In this document: piece after piece, positions 7,849 through 14,283 of the stretch
Position numbering within the stretch: the first letter of the stretch is position 1
Layout of the letters: every line of letters begins with the position of its first letter
Assembly (NCBI GenBank): GCA_035717845.1
Contig: DASTIC010000110.1
Coordinates: 1-17,931, forward strand
DNA: 17,931 nt
From: DASSUW01 sp035717845
GTDB taxonomy: Bacteria > Actinomycetota > Thermoleophilia > Solirubrobacterales > Solirubrobacteraceae
Reading direction: 5' to 3'
Notes under the pieces: generated by a model
Told to the model about the DNA's origin: nothing
The model's database searches: none
Seen by the model: the letters and a program-made list of their open reading frames with translations, nothing else
Translations under genes and position numbers: made by a program

Positions 7849-8217
7849 CTACTGCGCGGCGATCGCCTCGTCGATGATCTCCTTGCACGCGTCGCAGTCC
7901 GAGCCGATCTCGGCGGATGCGCTCGAGAGGGCATCGTTCACGGCCGTGCGGGCGAGCCCGTTCTCCTCGGCGATCCGCTCGACCGAGGCGACGAACGCCT
8001 CCGTCGTCTCGACGGATCCCGCCTCGTCGCCGCACGGGGCGATGCCGAGGTCGATGCACAGGTTGTAGGCCGCGACCTCCGTGTCGAGGAGCAGGTTGCC
8101 GCGCTCGGCTCCGCTCGGCTCGCCCGCCTGGGTGGCCGTTCCACCGTCGTCGTCGGAGCCGCCGCATCCGGCGAGGGCGAGCGAGAAGACGAGCGCGAAG
8201 AGGGCGGCGAGCTTCAC
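7849..8217 (-). CDS. Small cysteine-containing lipoprotein, unknown function
   Basis: A 122-residue predicted lipoprotein. The frame extends upstream, but a GTG at 8217 gives a textbook lipoprotein signal: VK, a hydrophobic stretch, and the lipobox LAGC with the lipidated Cys at 18, followed by a flexible GGSDDDGG spacer. The mature part is acidic and likely helical, with Cys54 and Cys62 (spaced by seven) and a CDAC motif (108-111); these four cysteines could form disulfides or a metal site. I do not recognise the family. The protein should sit on the outer face of the membrane. It is convergent with the GlcD-type oxidase (18 bp apart) and divergent from the alpha/beta hydrolase. A -10-like TATAGT ends six bases before the start codon, suggesting a leaderless mRNA. 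Confidence 0.8.
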   Translation of the reverse strand: MKLAALFALVFSLALAGCGGSDDDGGTATQAGEPSGAERGNLLLDTEVAAYNLCIDLGIAPCGDEAGSVETTEAFVASVERIAEENGLARTAVNDALSSASAEIGSDCDACKEIIDEAIAAQ

Positions 8218-8223
8218 GCCGGG

Positions 8224-8229
8224 ACTATA
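8224..8229 (-). promoter_or_regulatory. Candidate -10 box of a leaderless promoter (lipoprotein gene)
   Basis: TATAGT on the minus strand is followed by six bases and then the GTG start at 8217. That puts the expected transcription start on, or next to, the start codon. No purine-rich ribosome binding site is visible. The TAnnnT-n6-start arrangement is the known signature of leaderless genes in Actinobacteria and Deinococcus. No clear -35 element was found. Confidence 0.55.
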
Positions 8230-8276
8230 GGCGCTGGCCTCGCTGCCGACGACGGTGGATTGGTGGCGGCTCCGCT

Positions 8277-8282
8277 TACGAT
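8277..8282 (+). promoter_or_regulatory. Candidate -10 box of a leaderless promoter (alpha/beta hydrolase gene)
   Basis: TACGAT is followed by CGGGCG and then the ATG at 8289, the same TAnnnT-n6-start geometry as the divergent lipoprotein promoter in the same 71-bp gap. No Shine-Dalgarno sequence precedes the ATG. No convincing -35 hexamer was seen. Confidence 0.52.
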
Positions 8283-8288
8283 CGGGCG

Positions 8289-9101
8289 ATGGCAGCCTCG
8301 GACGTGCGTGTCTGGACGGTGCGCTACCGGGCGCACAACGGCACGGCCCGTCCGGCCTACATCGCCCTGCCGAGCGACGTCGGGCCGCGCGCGAGTCCTC
8401 CGCTGCCGCTCGTGATCTCACCACACGGTCGGGGGCTGACCGGACTTGCGAACCTCCGCTTCTGGGGCGACCTGCCGGCGCGCGGGCGTTTCGCCGTGAT
8501 CAGCCCGGAGGGTCACGGGCGGGTCCTGCCGCTCCACTCGTGGGGGTGGGAAGGTCAGATCGCCGATCTCGCCAACATGCAGTACGTCGCCAAGGCAACC
8601 CTGCCGTGGCTGCGTGTCAGGCTGGGCGGCGTGTACGCATTCGGCGGCAGCATGGGCGGACACGAGACGCTGCTCCTCGTCGCCCGCTACCCGCGCCTCC
8701 TGGCCGGCGCCGCGTCCTTCGACGCCCCGACCGACCTGGCGCGCCGCTATCGCGATTTTCCGCGCATCCCGGGCGGGCGGCACCTCCAGGCGCTGGCACG
8801 CCGCGAGATCGGCGGCACGCCCGGGAGCCACCCCGGCGCCTACGCACGTCGGAGCCCGATCGCGCACGTCCGCGCGATCGCCGGCTCCGGCGTTCCGCTC
8901 CAGCTTCTCTGGAGCGTGGCGGACGAGGTGGTGCTGGATCAGGTGCACCACTCGGCTCGGCTGTACCGGAGGATCATGGAGCTGAGCCCGCGCGCGCCCG
9001 TGACCGCGGTCAAGGGCTCGTGGACGCACTCCGGCGGCATGCCGCGCCTGCTGCCCGGCGCCTTGCGCCGCTTCGGACTGCTGCCCGAGGGAGAGCTCTA
9101 G
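8289..9101 (+). CDS. Alpha/beta hydrolase fold protein (esterase/dienelactone-hydrolase-like)
   Basis: A 270-residue alpha/beta hydrolase. An oxyanion-loop-like PHGRG (45-49) follows a hydrophobic strand (LPLVIS). The nucleophile elbow is GGSMGG (119-124) with Ser121 in GxSxG, the acid is probably Asp212 in WSVADEVV, and the base is His247 in GSWTHSGG, so the triad order is canonical. The frame is open further upstream, but the ATG at 8289 gives the family-like N-terminus and has a -10-like box just before it. No signal peptide is visible, so it is probably cytoplasmic. The M23-like gene starts four bases after its stop, so the two are likely cotranscribed. The substrate is unknown; ester, peptide or lactone hydrolysis would fit the fold. 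Confidence 0.87.
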   Translation: MAASDVRVWTVRYRAHNGTARPAYIALPSDVGPRASPPLPLVISPHGRGLTGLANLRFWGDLPARGRFAVISPEGHGRVLPLHSWGWEGQIADLANMQYVAKATLPWLRVRLGGVYAFGGSMGGHETLLLVARYPRLLAGAASFDAPTDLARRYRDFPRIPGGRHLQALARREIGGTPGSHPGAYARRSPIAHVRAIAGSGVPLQLLWSVADEVVLDQVHHSARLYRRIMELSPRAPVTAVKGSWTHSGGMPRLLPGALRRFGLLPEGEL

Positions 9102-9105
9102 CGCG

Positions 9106-10110
9106 GTGGCTGCGTTCACCCAGAGCTACAACGACGCCTTCCGAGGCTGGCCCGTCCGCCCGCACGACCGCCAGCACCCGGTTCGCGGGTCGTTCCTCGA
9201 CCCCCGCCCGGACCCCGAGGTCGGGGCCGTCTACCACACCGGCGTCGACATCGCCGTGCGCGACGACCGCCCCGAGGCCCGTGCGCCGCGCGAGCGAACG
9301 CACCGCGTCTACGCGATCGAGGGCGGCGTGGTGGAGCACGCGACGCCACCGGGAGTCTGCGGCAACGTGCGCGTCGGGCATTTCGGCTACGGGCACGTGG
9401 ACGCGCGCGTGTCGGCCGGTGATCGCGTGCGGGCGGGACAGCTGATCGGCTGGACCTGTCGCGGCTGGTGGCACCTGCACCTGACCGAGTGGGCCGTCGC
9501 AGGCGGACGGCGGCAGCTGGTCAATCCGCTGCGACCGGCCGGGAAGCTGAAGCCGTACGTCGACACGGCGCCGCCCGTGATCCACGAGGTTCGCTTCTAC
9601 GCGCCGGCGGAGCCACGGTGGGCCAGGCGCGCCGGCAACGCGGCGCGCTTCCCGCAGGCGGGCCGGCGGCTCGACCGGTCGCGGCTCGCGGGCGTCGTCG
9701 ATGCCAGAGCCCGGGTCAGCGACCCGCAGTCGTTCATCGGCTGGTTCCGGGACGTCCCCGCGCTCGCAGCGCCGCACCATCCCTACCGGCTCGGCCTCCT
9801 GCTCGTCGACCGCTCGAGCGGACGTGTCGTCCTGCGGCGCACGGTCTTCCTCGCGCTGACCGCTCCGTCCTTCGCCGCGGGGCAGCACTATGCACCGGGG
9901 ACGGCGCAGAACCTGTCGGCGAAGGCGTGTCTCGCGCGTCGCGAGCCGGAGTGCGACGGCGTCTACTGGTTCCGGCTCTTCCAGCGCCCGTACTGGAACA
10001 CGAGCCGGCTGCGCAACGGCCGCTATCTCCTGGTCGTTCGCGCCTGGGATGCGGCGGGCAACCGCGCGCGGCGGGACGTTCCGATCACGATCGCGAACCC
10101 GCCCCTCTGA
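9106..10110 (+). CDS. M23-type (LytM-like) peptidase domain protein with C-terminal beta-sandwich-like region
   Basis: A 334-residue protein with a GTG start four bases after the hydrolase stop. The N-terminal domain (about 25-145) has the M23/LytM layout. HTGVD supplies His44 and Asp48, VYAIEGGVVEHA is the beta-hairpin, YGHVDARVSAGDRVRAGQ carries His97, and WHLHLTEW supplies the HxH pair His123/His125. The zinc set therefore looks intact. M23 enzymes normally cut peptidoglycan cross-bridges outside the membrane. The C-terminal half (about 155-334) is beta-rich and ends in a YLLVVRAWDAAGNRARRDVPITI segment like bacterial Ig-like/fibronectin folds. Odd: no signal peptide or transmembrane helix is visible, so export would need another route, or it is a non-secreted homologue. 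The domain call is good, the cell-wall role is inferred. Confidence 0.8.
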   Translation: MAAFTQSYNDAFRGWPVRPHDRQHPVRGSFLDPRPDPEVGAVYHTGVDIAVRDDRPEARAPRERTHRVYAIEGGVVEHATPPGVCGNVRVGHFGYGHVDARVSAGDRVRAGQLIGWTCRGWWHLHLTEWAVAGGRRQLVNPLRPAGKLKPYVDTAPPVIHEVRFYAPAEPRWARRAGNAARFPQAGRRLDRSRLAGVVDARARVSDPQSFIGWFRDVPALAAPHHPYRLGLLLVDRSSGRVVLRRTVFLALTAPSFAAGQHYAPGTAQNLSAKACLARREPECDGVYWFRLFQRPYWNTSRLRNGRYLLVVRAWDAAGNRARRDVPITIANPPL

Positions 10111-10126
10111 CGTCCTGGAACGTCCC

Positions 10127-10141
10127 GCGGCCGTCGGCCGC
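10127..10141. terminator. Short GC hairpin between convergent genes (possible bidirectional terminator)
   Basis: GCGGCC and GGCCGC form a perfect six-base stem around a three-base GTC loop, lying exactly in the 31-bp gap between the stops of the M23-like gene and the leftward SDR. No T-tract follows on either strand, so it is not a classic intrinsic terminator. Position between convergent ends is the main argument. Confidence 0.38.
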
Positions 10142-10903
10142 TCAGTCCGCCGTCTCGTGTGCGGCCAGGAAGGTGGACGCCGCCGCCTCGCCGGCCGCGA
10201 AGCTCTTCTCCGCGAGCCAGCCGCCGTCGACGGCCAGCGCGACGCCGTTCACATACGCCGACAGGTCGCTCGCGAGGTAGAGCGCGGCGTCGGCGACGTC
10301 GGCTGCGAGACCGGCGCGGCCCTGCGGCACGACCGTGCGCAAACCCTCCTCGAACGCGTCCTCCGCGAAGTACTGCTCGGTCAGCGGTGTCCGGATCAGG
10401 CCGGGGCAGACCGCGTTGACGCGGATCCCGTCCGGCCCCAGATCGCGGGCGAGGCTCTTCGTCAGCCCGACGACGCCGTGCTTCGCCGCCGTGTACGCCG
10501 GCCGCCGCGCGAGCCCGATCAGGCCCCCGACGGAGGCGATGTTCACGATCGCTCCGCCACCGCTCTCCCGCATGCGGCGCGCGGCGGCCTGGCAGCAGTA
10601 GAACGTGCCGCTCAGGTTGACGGCGATCACGGTGTCCCACTCCTCGGCGGCCAGCGTGTAGGGGTCGCCGATCTCGCGCACGCCGGCGCTGTTGACGAGG
10701 ACGTCGATCCTGCCTGCGGCCGCGACGACGTGGTCGACCGCGCGCTCGACGTCCGCGACCGAGCGGACGTCGCCGTGGACGTCGGCGTCACCGGCGCGGT
10801 CGAAGCCCGTCACGCGCGCGCCCTCGCGCGCGAACCGCTCGGCGATCTCACGGCCGATGCCGCCCGCAGCCCCCGTGACCAGCACGATCCGACCGTCCAG
10901 CAT
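10142..10903 (-). CDS. Short-chain dehydrogenase/reductase (SDR), classical type
   Basis: A 253-residue classical SDR. The Rossmann loop is TGAAGGIG (10-17). Asp35 ends the second strand, suggesting NAD(H) over NADP(H). NSAG is at 71-74, and the catalytic set is Asn96, Ser124, Tyr137 and Lys141 (YTAAK). The PG motif follows at NAVCPGLIRTPL. Enzymes like this reversibly oxidise secondary alcohols or dihydrodiols in the cytoplasm. A strong Shine-Dalgarno (GGAGGAGGG on the minus strand, 10916-10908) lies just before the ATG. It is divergent from the VOC-E1-SDR-monooxygenase run with only 29 bp between starts, so shared control is plausible, but it is not part of that operon. The substrate is not determinable. 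Confidence 0.93.
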   Translation of the reverse strand: MLDGRIVLVTGAAGGIGREIAERFAREGARVTGFDRAGDADVHGDVRSVADVERAVDHVVAAAGRIDVLVNSAGVREIGDPYTLAAEEWDTVIAVNLSGTFYCCQAAARRMRESGGGAIVNIASVGGLIGLARRPAYTAAKHGVVGLTKSLARDLGPDGIRVNAVCPGLIRTPLTEQYFAEDAFEEGLRTVVPQGRAGLAADVADAALYLASDLSAYVNGVALAVDGGWLAEKSFAAGEAAASTFLAAHETAD

Positions 10904-10920
10904 CGAGCCCTCCTCCGCAG

Positions 10921-10926
10921 TACGTT
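10921..10926 (+). promoter_or_regulatory. Candidate -10 box of a leaderless promoter (VOC gene)
   Basis: TACGTT is followed by AACCGC and then the ATG at 10933, repeating the TAnnnT-n6-start geometry seen at 8224-8229 and 8277-8282. The purine-rich tract in this gap is on the opposite strand and serves the divergent SDR. The box would drive the rightward VOC-E1 operon. Confidence 0.52.
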
Positions 10927-10932
10927 AACCGC

Positions 10933-11397
10933 ATGAGCACGTGGGCGATCGAGGGGCCTCGGCACGCCGGCATCACCGTCTCCGACCTCGACCGCTCGCT
11001 GGAGTTCTACCGCGACCTGCTCGGCCTCGAGCTGCTGTGGCGGCGGCTCTACGAGGAACCGGAGATCACGAGGATCGTCGGCGTGCCCGAGGCGACGGGG
11101 CTCGAGATCGCGATGCTGCGCGTCCCCGGGAGCGAGGTCGACGTCGAGCTGATCGAGTACCGGGGCTGCGAGCGCCACTCCGGCAGCTCCCGGCCCTGCG
11201 ACTACGGCACCGGTCACTTCTGCGTCTACGTGACCGGCATCGACGCCCTGCACGAGGAGCTGCGCTCACGCGGGGTGGCGTTTCGCTCGGACGGGCCGGT
11301 GGAGATGACCGGCGGGCCGAACGCGGGCGGGAAGAGCCTCTACGCGCTCGATCCCGACGGCTACATCTTCGAGCTGCACCAGCGGCCGCCGCGGTGA
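10933..11397 (+). CDS. VOC-family (glyoxalase/methylmalonyl-CoA epimerase-like) protein
   Basis: A 154-residue vicinal-oxygen-chelate protein with two beta-alpha-beta-beta-beta modules. The first opens with RHAGITVSDLDRSLEFYRDLLGLE (His11), and VELIEY gives Glu72. The second has GTGHFCVYVTGIDALHEELRSRG (His95) and PDGYIFELHQ (Glu147). The four residues His11, Glu72, His95 and Glu147 match the usual metal-ligand set of glyoxalase I and methylmalonyl-CoA epimerase, so the metal site looks intact. Family members isomerise, epimerise or cleave aromatic rings (extradiol dioxygenases). The size fits an epimerase or lyase better than a dioxygenase. It overlaps the fused E1 start (GTGA), so it is translationally coupled to it and probably acts on the same or a neighbouring intermediate. 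Confidence 0.9.
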   Translation: MSTWAIEGPRHAGITVSDLDRSLEFYRDLLGLELLWRRLYEEPEITRIVGVPEATGLEIAMLRVPGSEVDVELIEYRGCERHSGSSRPCDYGTGHFCVYVTGIDALHEELRSRGVAFRSDGPVEMTGGPNAGGKSLYALDPDGYIFELHQRPPR

Positions 11398-13397
11398 GCG
11401 TCGAGACGACCCCCGTCGCGGAGCGGCCCGCCGACCGCCCCGCGCTCGTCGAGCAGTACCGCCTGATGGCGCTGATCCGCCGCTTCGAGGAGCGTGCCGC
11501 CGAGCTCTTCCAGCAGGGTGTCATCTTCGGCACGGCGCACAGCTGTGTCGGGCAGGAGGCGATCGCCGTCGGGGCCGCGGGCGTGATGCGCGAGACGGAC
11601 TACCTCGTCGGCCACCACCGCTCGCACGGCCACCTGATCGCCGCCGGTGCCGACCTCCGCCGGATGATGGCGGAGATGTTCGGCAAGCGGACCGGCTACT
11701 GCCGCGGCCTCGGCGGCTCCATGCACATCGCCGACCTCTCGCTCGACATCCTCGGCTGCAACGGCATCGTCGGCGCCGGGATCCCCCACGCCTGCGGAGC
11801 GGCCCTGAGCGCGAAGCTGCGGGGGACGGAGCAGGTGGCGGTCGCCTTCTTCGGTGACGGCGCCGCCGGCCAGGGAGCCGTGCACGAGGGGATGAACCTC
11901 GCTGCGACCTGGACGCTGCCCGTCGTCTTCATCTGCGAGAACAACCAATTCGCGCTCTCGGCCGGCTGGCGGACGCAGCGCGCCGTCGAGGATCTCGCCG
12001 ACCGCGCCGCCGGCTACGGCATGCCCGGCGAGATCGTGGACGGGAACGACCTGCTGGCCGTCGAGGACGCTGCCGCCGCCGCGCTCGCGCGGGCGCGCGC
12101 CGGCGGCGGGCCCACGTTCCTCGAGCTGAAGACGTTCCGGCGGATGCAGCACTCGATGCGCGCGAACCTCCCGGACGTGCGCGACTCGGCACTCGTCGCC
12201 GAGTGGGAGGCGAAGGACCCGCTGCCGAGGCTCGAGCGGCTACTGCGCGATCGCGGCGAGCTCGACGACGAGCGCCTGGCGGCCGTCCTGCAGGAGGTCG
12301 AGCGGGAGGTCGAGGCGGCGGTCGAGACCGCGCTCGCCGACGAGGATGCGAGCGCCGACGACCTCCTTCCCGCCGTCTTCGGCCCGCACCGGCAGTACCC
12401 GGCTCCCGCCGCCGCGGAGCGGAAGCTCGGGTTCGTCGCCGCCGTGCGCGAAGCCCTCGACCTCGAGCTGGCAGCCGACCCGAGCGTGATCGTGATCGGC
12501 GAAGACGTGGGCAAGGTCGGCGGCCTCTTCCGGGCCACCGAAGGCCTCTACGAGCGCTACGGAGCCGAGCGGATCCGGGACACGCCGCTCACCGAGAGCG
12601 GTTTCGTCGGCTGCGGGATCGGGGCGGCGCTCACGGGCCTGCGGCCGGTGGTCGAGCTGCAGTTCTCGGACTTCGCCGCGGTCGCCTTCGACCAGATCGT
12701 GAACCAGGCCGCCAAGCTGCGGTTCATGATGGGCGGGGCGCCGAGCATCCCGCTCGTGATCCGGATGGTGTCGGGCGGCGGCGTCCGCCTCGGCGCGCAG
12801 CACTCGCAGAGCCTGGAGGCGCTGTTCGCGCACGTCCCCGGGCTCGTCGTCGCCATGCCGTCGAGCCCGTTCGACGCGAAGGGCCTGCTCTCGGCGGCGA
12901 TCCGCGGCGACAATCCCGTCGTCTTCCTCGAGCAGAAGCTCCTCTTCTTCGGCGAGCCCGAGCCCGTGCCGGAGGAGCGCTACGGGATCGAGCTCGGCGT
13001 CGGCCGCGTCGCGCGCGAGGGCACCGACGTCACCGTGGTCGCCCTCGGCGCCCTCGTCCCCCAGGCCCTGCGCGCCGCACACGAGCTCGAGCGCGACGGC
13101 GTGAGCGTGGAGGTGCTCGACCCCCGCACGCTCGTCCCGCTCGACACCGCCCTCATCGCAGCATCCGTCGCGAAGACGGGCCGGCTCGTGGTCGCGCACG
13201 AGGCGGTGCAGTTCTGCGGCTTCGGCGCCGAGATCGCCGCGCACGCGGCGGAGCACTGCTTCTGGGACCTCGATGCGCCCGTCGTCCGCGTGGGCGCGCC
13301 GTCGCACCCGATGCCGTACCAGAAGGACCTCGAGGTGGCGACGCTGCCGGGACCGGCCGACATCGCGGCGGCCGTGCGCTCGCTCGCGTCCGGCTGA
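11394..13397 (+). CDS. Fused E1 alpha-beta subunit of a 2-oxoacid dehydrogenase (thiamine-diphosphate enzyme)
   Basis: A 667-residue fusion of E1-alpha (about 15-320) and E1-beta (about 343-667). The GTG at 11394 overlaps the VOC stop; the frame is open upstream, but that is shadow. In the alpha part: GHHRSHGH (73-80), GLGGSMHIAD (105-114) and the ThDP motif GDG (154-156) to NN (183-184). The beta part starts at ERKLGFVAAVREAL and has TPLTESG (397-403) with the conserved Glu401, and GAQHSQ with His470. The closest flavour is acetoin/pyruvate/branched-chain E1. E1 decarboxylates a 2-oxo acid and reductively acylates a lipoyl E2. No E2 or E3 gene is present in the window, so it may use an E2 encoded elsewhere or act as a stand-alone decarboxylase or ligase. 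Separate alpha and beta genes are the commoner arrangement. Confidence 0.92.
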   Translation: MSVETTPVAERPADRPALVEQYRLMALIRRFEERAAELFQQGVIFGTAHSCVGQEAIAVGAAGVMRETDYLVGHHRSHGHLIAAGADLRRMMAEMFGKRTGYCRGLGGSMHIADLSLDILGCNGIVGAGIPHACGAALSAKLRGTEQVAVAFFGDGAAGQGAVHEGMNLAATWTLPVVFICENNQFALSAGWRTQRAVEDLADRAAGYGMPGEIVDGNDLLAVEDAAAAALARARAGGGPTFLELKTFRRMQHSMRANLPDVRDSALVAEWEAKDPLPRLERLLRDRGELDDERLAAVLQEVEREVEAAVETALADEDASADDLLPAVFGPHRQYPAPAAAERKLGFVAAVREALDLELAADPSVIVIGEDVGKVGGLFRATEGLYERYGAERIRDTPLTESGFVGCGIGAALTGLRPVVELQFSDFAAVAFDQIVNQAAKLRFMMGGAPSIPLVIRMVSGGGVRLGAQHSQSLEALFAHVPGLVVAMPSSPFDAKGLLSAAIRGDNPVVFLEQKLLFFGEPEPVPEERYGIELGVGRVAREGTDVTVVALGALVPQALRAAHELERDGVSVEVLDPRTLVPLDTALIAASVAKTGRLVVAHEAVQFCGFGAEIAAHAAEHCFWDLDAPVVRVGAPSHPMPYQKDLEVATLPGPADIAAAVRSLASG

Positions 13398-13405
13398 TGC
13401 ATCCG

Positions 13406-13425
13406 GCGCCGCCTCGCGGCGGCGC
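13406..13425. terminator. Strong GC hairpin after the E1 gene (possible terminator or processing site)
   Basis: GCGCCGCC and GGCGGCGC form a perfect eight-base stem around a TCGC loop, nine bases after the E1 stop. No T-tract follows. It sits in the 75-bp gap before the SDR-monooxygenase genes, so it may terminate, attenuate or stabilise the upstream VOC-E1 message and separate it from the downstream genes. Confidence 0.45.
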
Positions 13426-13429
13426 GCAG

Positions 13430-13435
13430 TAGGCT
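13430..13435 (+). promoter_or_regulatory. Candidate -10 box for the SDR-styA1-styA2B operon
   Basis: TAGGCT, a TAnnnT box, lies just after the hairpin. It would start a transcript near 13442, about 30 bases before the ATG at 13473, leaving room for the Shine-Dalgarno seen there. No good -35 is present, because the expected place is inside the hairpin. Confidence 0.35.
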
Positions 13436-13461
13436 CCGGGCGATTCCCTGGCACCGTCAGC

Positions 13462-13467
13462 AGGAGG
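13462..13467 (+). promoter_or_regulatory. Shine-Dalgarno that fixes the SDR start
   Basis: AGGAGG lies five bases before the ATG at 13473. An in-frame GTG at 13467 overlaps this site and therefore cannot be the real start. This supports a 262-residue product rather than one two residues longer. Confidence 0.8.
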
Positions 13468-13472
13468 TGGGC

Positions 13473-14261
13473 ATGGAGGGGCTCGAAGGCAGATCGGCGA
13501 TCGTCACCGGCGGGTCGACGATCATCGGGCGGGCGGTCGTCCGCGAGCTGCACGGGCGCGGCGCCGCGGTCGCGATCGCGGACATCGACCCGTCCGGCGG
13601 CGAGGAGCTCGCGACCGAGCTCGGCGAGCGCGTGCTCTTCACGCGTACCGACATCGCCGACGACGGCCAGCTGGAGGCGTGCGTCGCGGACGCGGTCGAG
13701 CGCTTCGGCGGCCTCGACATCGTCGTCAACCTCGCGGCGACCTACCTCGACGAGGGTGTCGCGTCGCCGCGGGAGGACTGGCTGACGGCGCTCGACGTCA
13801 ACGTCGTCAGCGCGGTGATGCTCGTGCGCGCCGCCCGGCCGCACCTGGTTCGGCGAGGCGGCGGCGCCGTCGTCAACTTCACCTCGATCTCGTCGAAGGT
13901 GGCGCAGACCGGCCGCTGGCTCTATCCGGTCTCGAAGGCCGCGCTCGTGCAGCTGACCCGCAACATGGCGCTGGACCTCGCGCCGGACAAGATCCGGGTC
14001 AACTCGGTCTCCCCCGGCTGGACGTGGTCGAAGGTGATGGACGAGCTGAGCGGCGGCGACCGGGAGAAGACCGACCGCGTGGCAGCGCCCTTCCACCTGC
14101 TCGGCCGCGTCGGCGACCCCGAGGAGGTCGCCCGTGTCGTCGCCTTCCTCTGCTCGGACGCGGCCAGCTTCGTGACGGGAGCGGACTGGGCGGTCGACGG
14201 CGGCTACTCCGCGCTCGGCCCCGAGGGGGCGGAGCCGGCGATCCCGAAGCTGGCGGAATGA
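13473..14261 (+). CDS. Variant SDR, partner of the monooxygenases (possible dihydrodiol dehydrogenase)
   Basis: A 262-residue SDR with Tyr151 and Lys155 (YPVSK), the catalytic serine region TSISS (137-141), Asn110, a PGWTWSK motif (181-187) and the C-terminal WAVDGG. Asp37 and Asp39 after the second strand point to NAD. It is unusual: the Rossmann loop is TGGSTIIG (12-19), with Ile in place of the middle glycine, and the NNAG motif is NLAA (86-89). It is followed 22 bp later by styA1 and shares its direction, so it probably oxidises the product of the monooxygenase. In described indole-degradation clusters (iif/ind) an SDR next to the StyA-like enzyme dehydrogenates indole-2,3-dihydrodiol. 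The same role here is inference from context. Confidence 0.88.
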   Translation: MEGLEGRSAIVTGGSTIIGRAVVRELHGRGAAVAIADIDPSGGEELATELGERVLFTRTDIADDGQLEACVADAVERFGGLDIVVNLAATYLDEGVASPREDWLTALDVNVVSAVMLVRAARPHLVRRGGGAVVNFTSISSKVAQTGRWLYPVSKAALVQLTRNMALDLAPDKIRVNSVSPGWTWSKVMDELSGGDREKTDRVAAPFHLLGRVGDPEEVARVVAFLCSDAASFVTGADWAVDGGYSALGPEGAEPAIPKLAE

Positions 14262-14283
14262 ACGACGACGTGAGGAGGGACAG

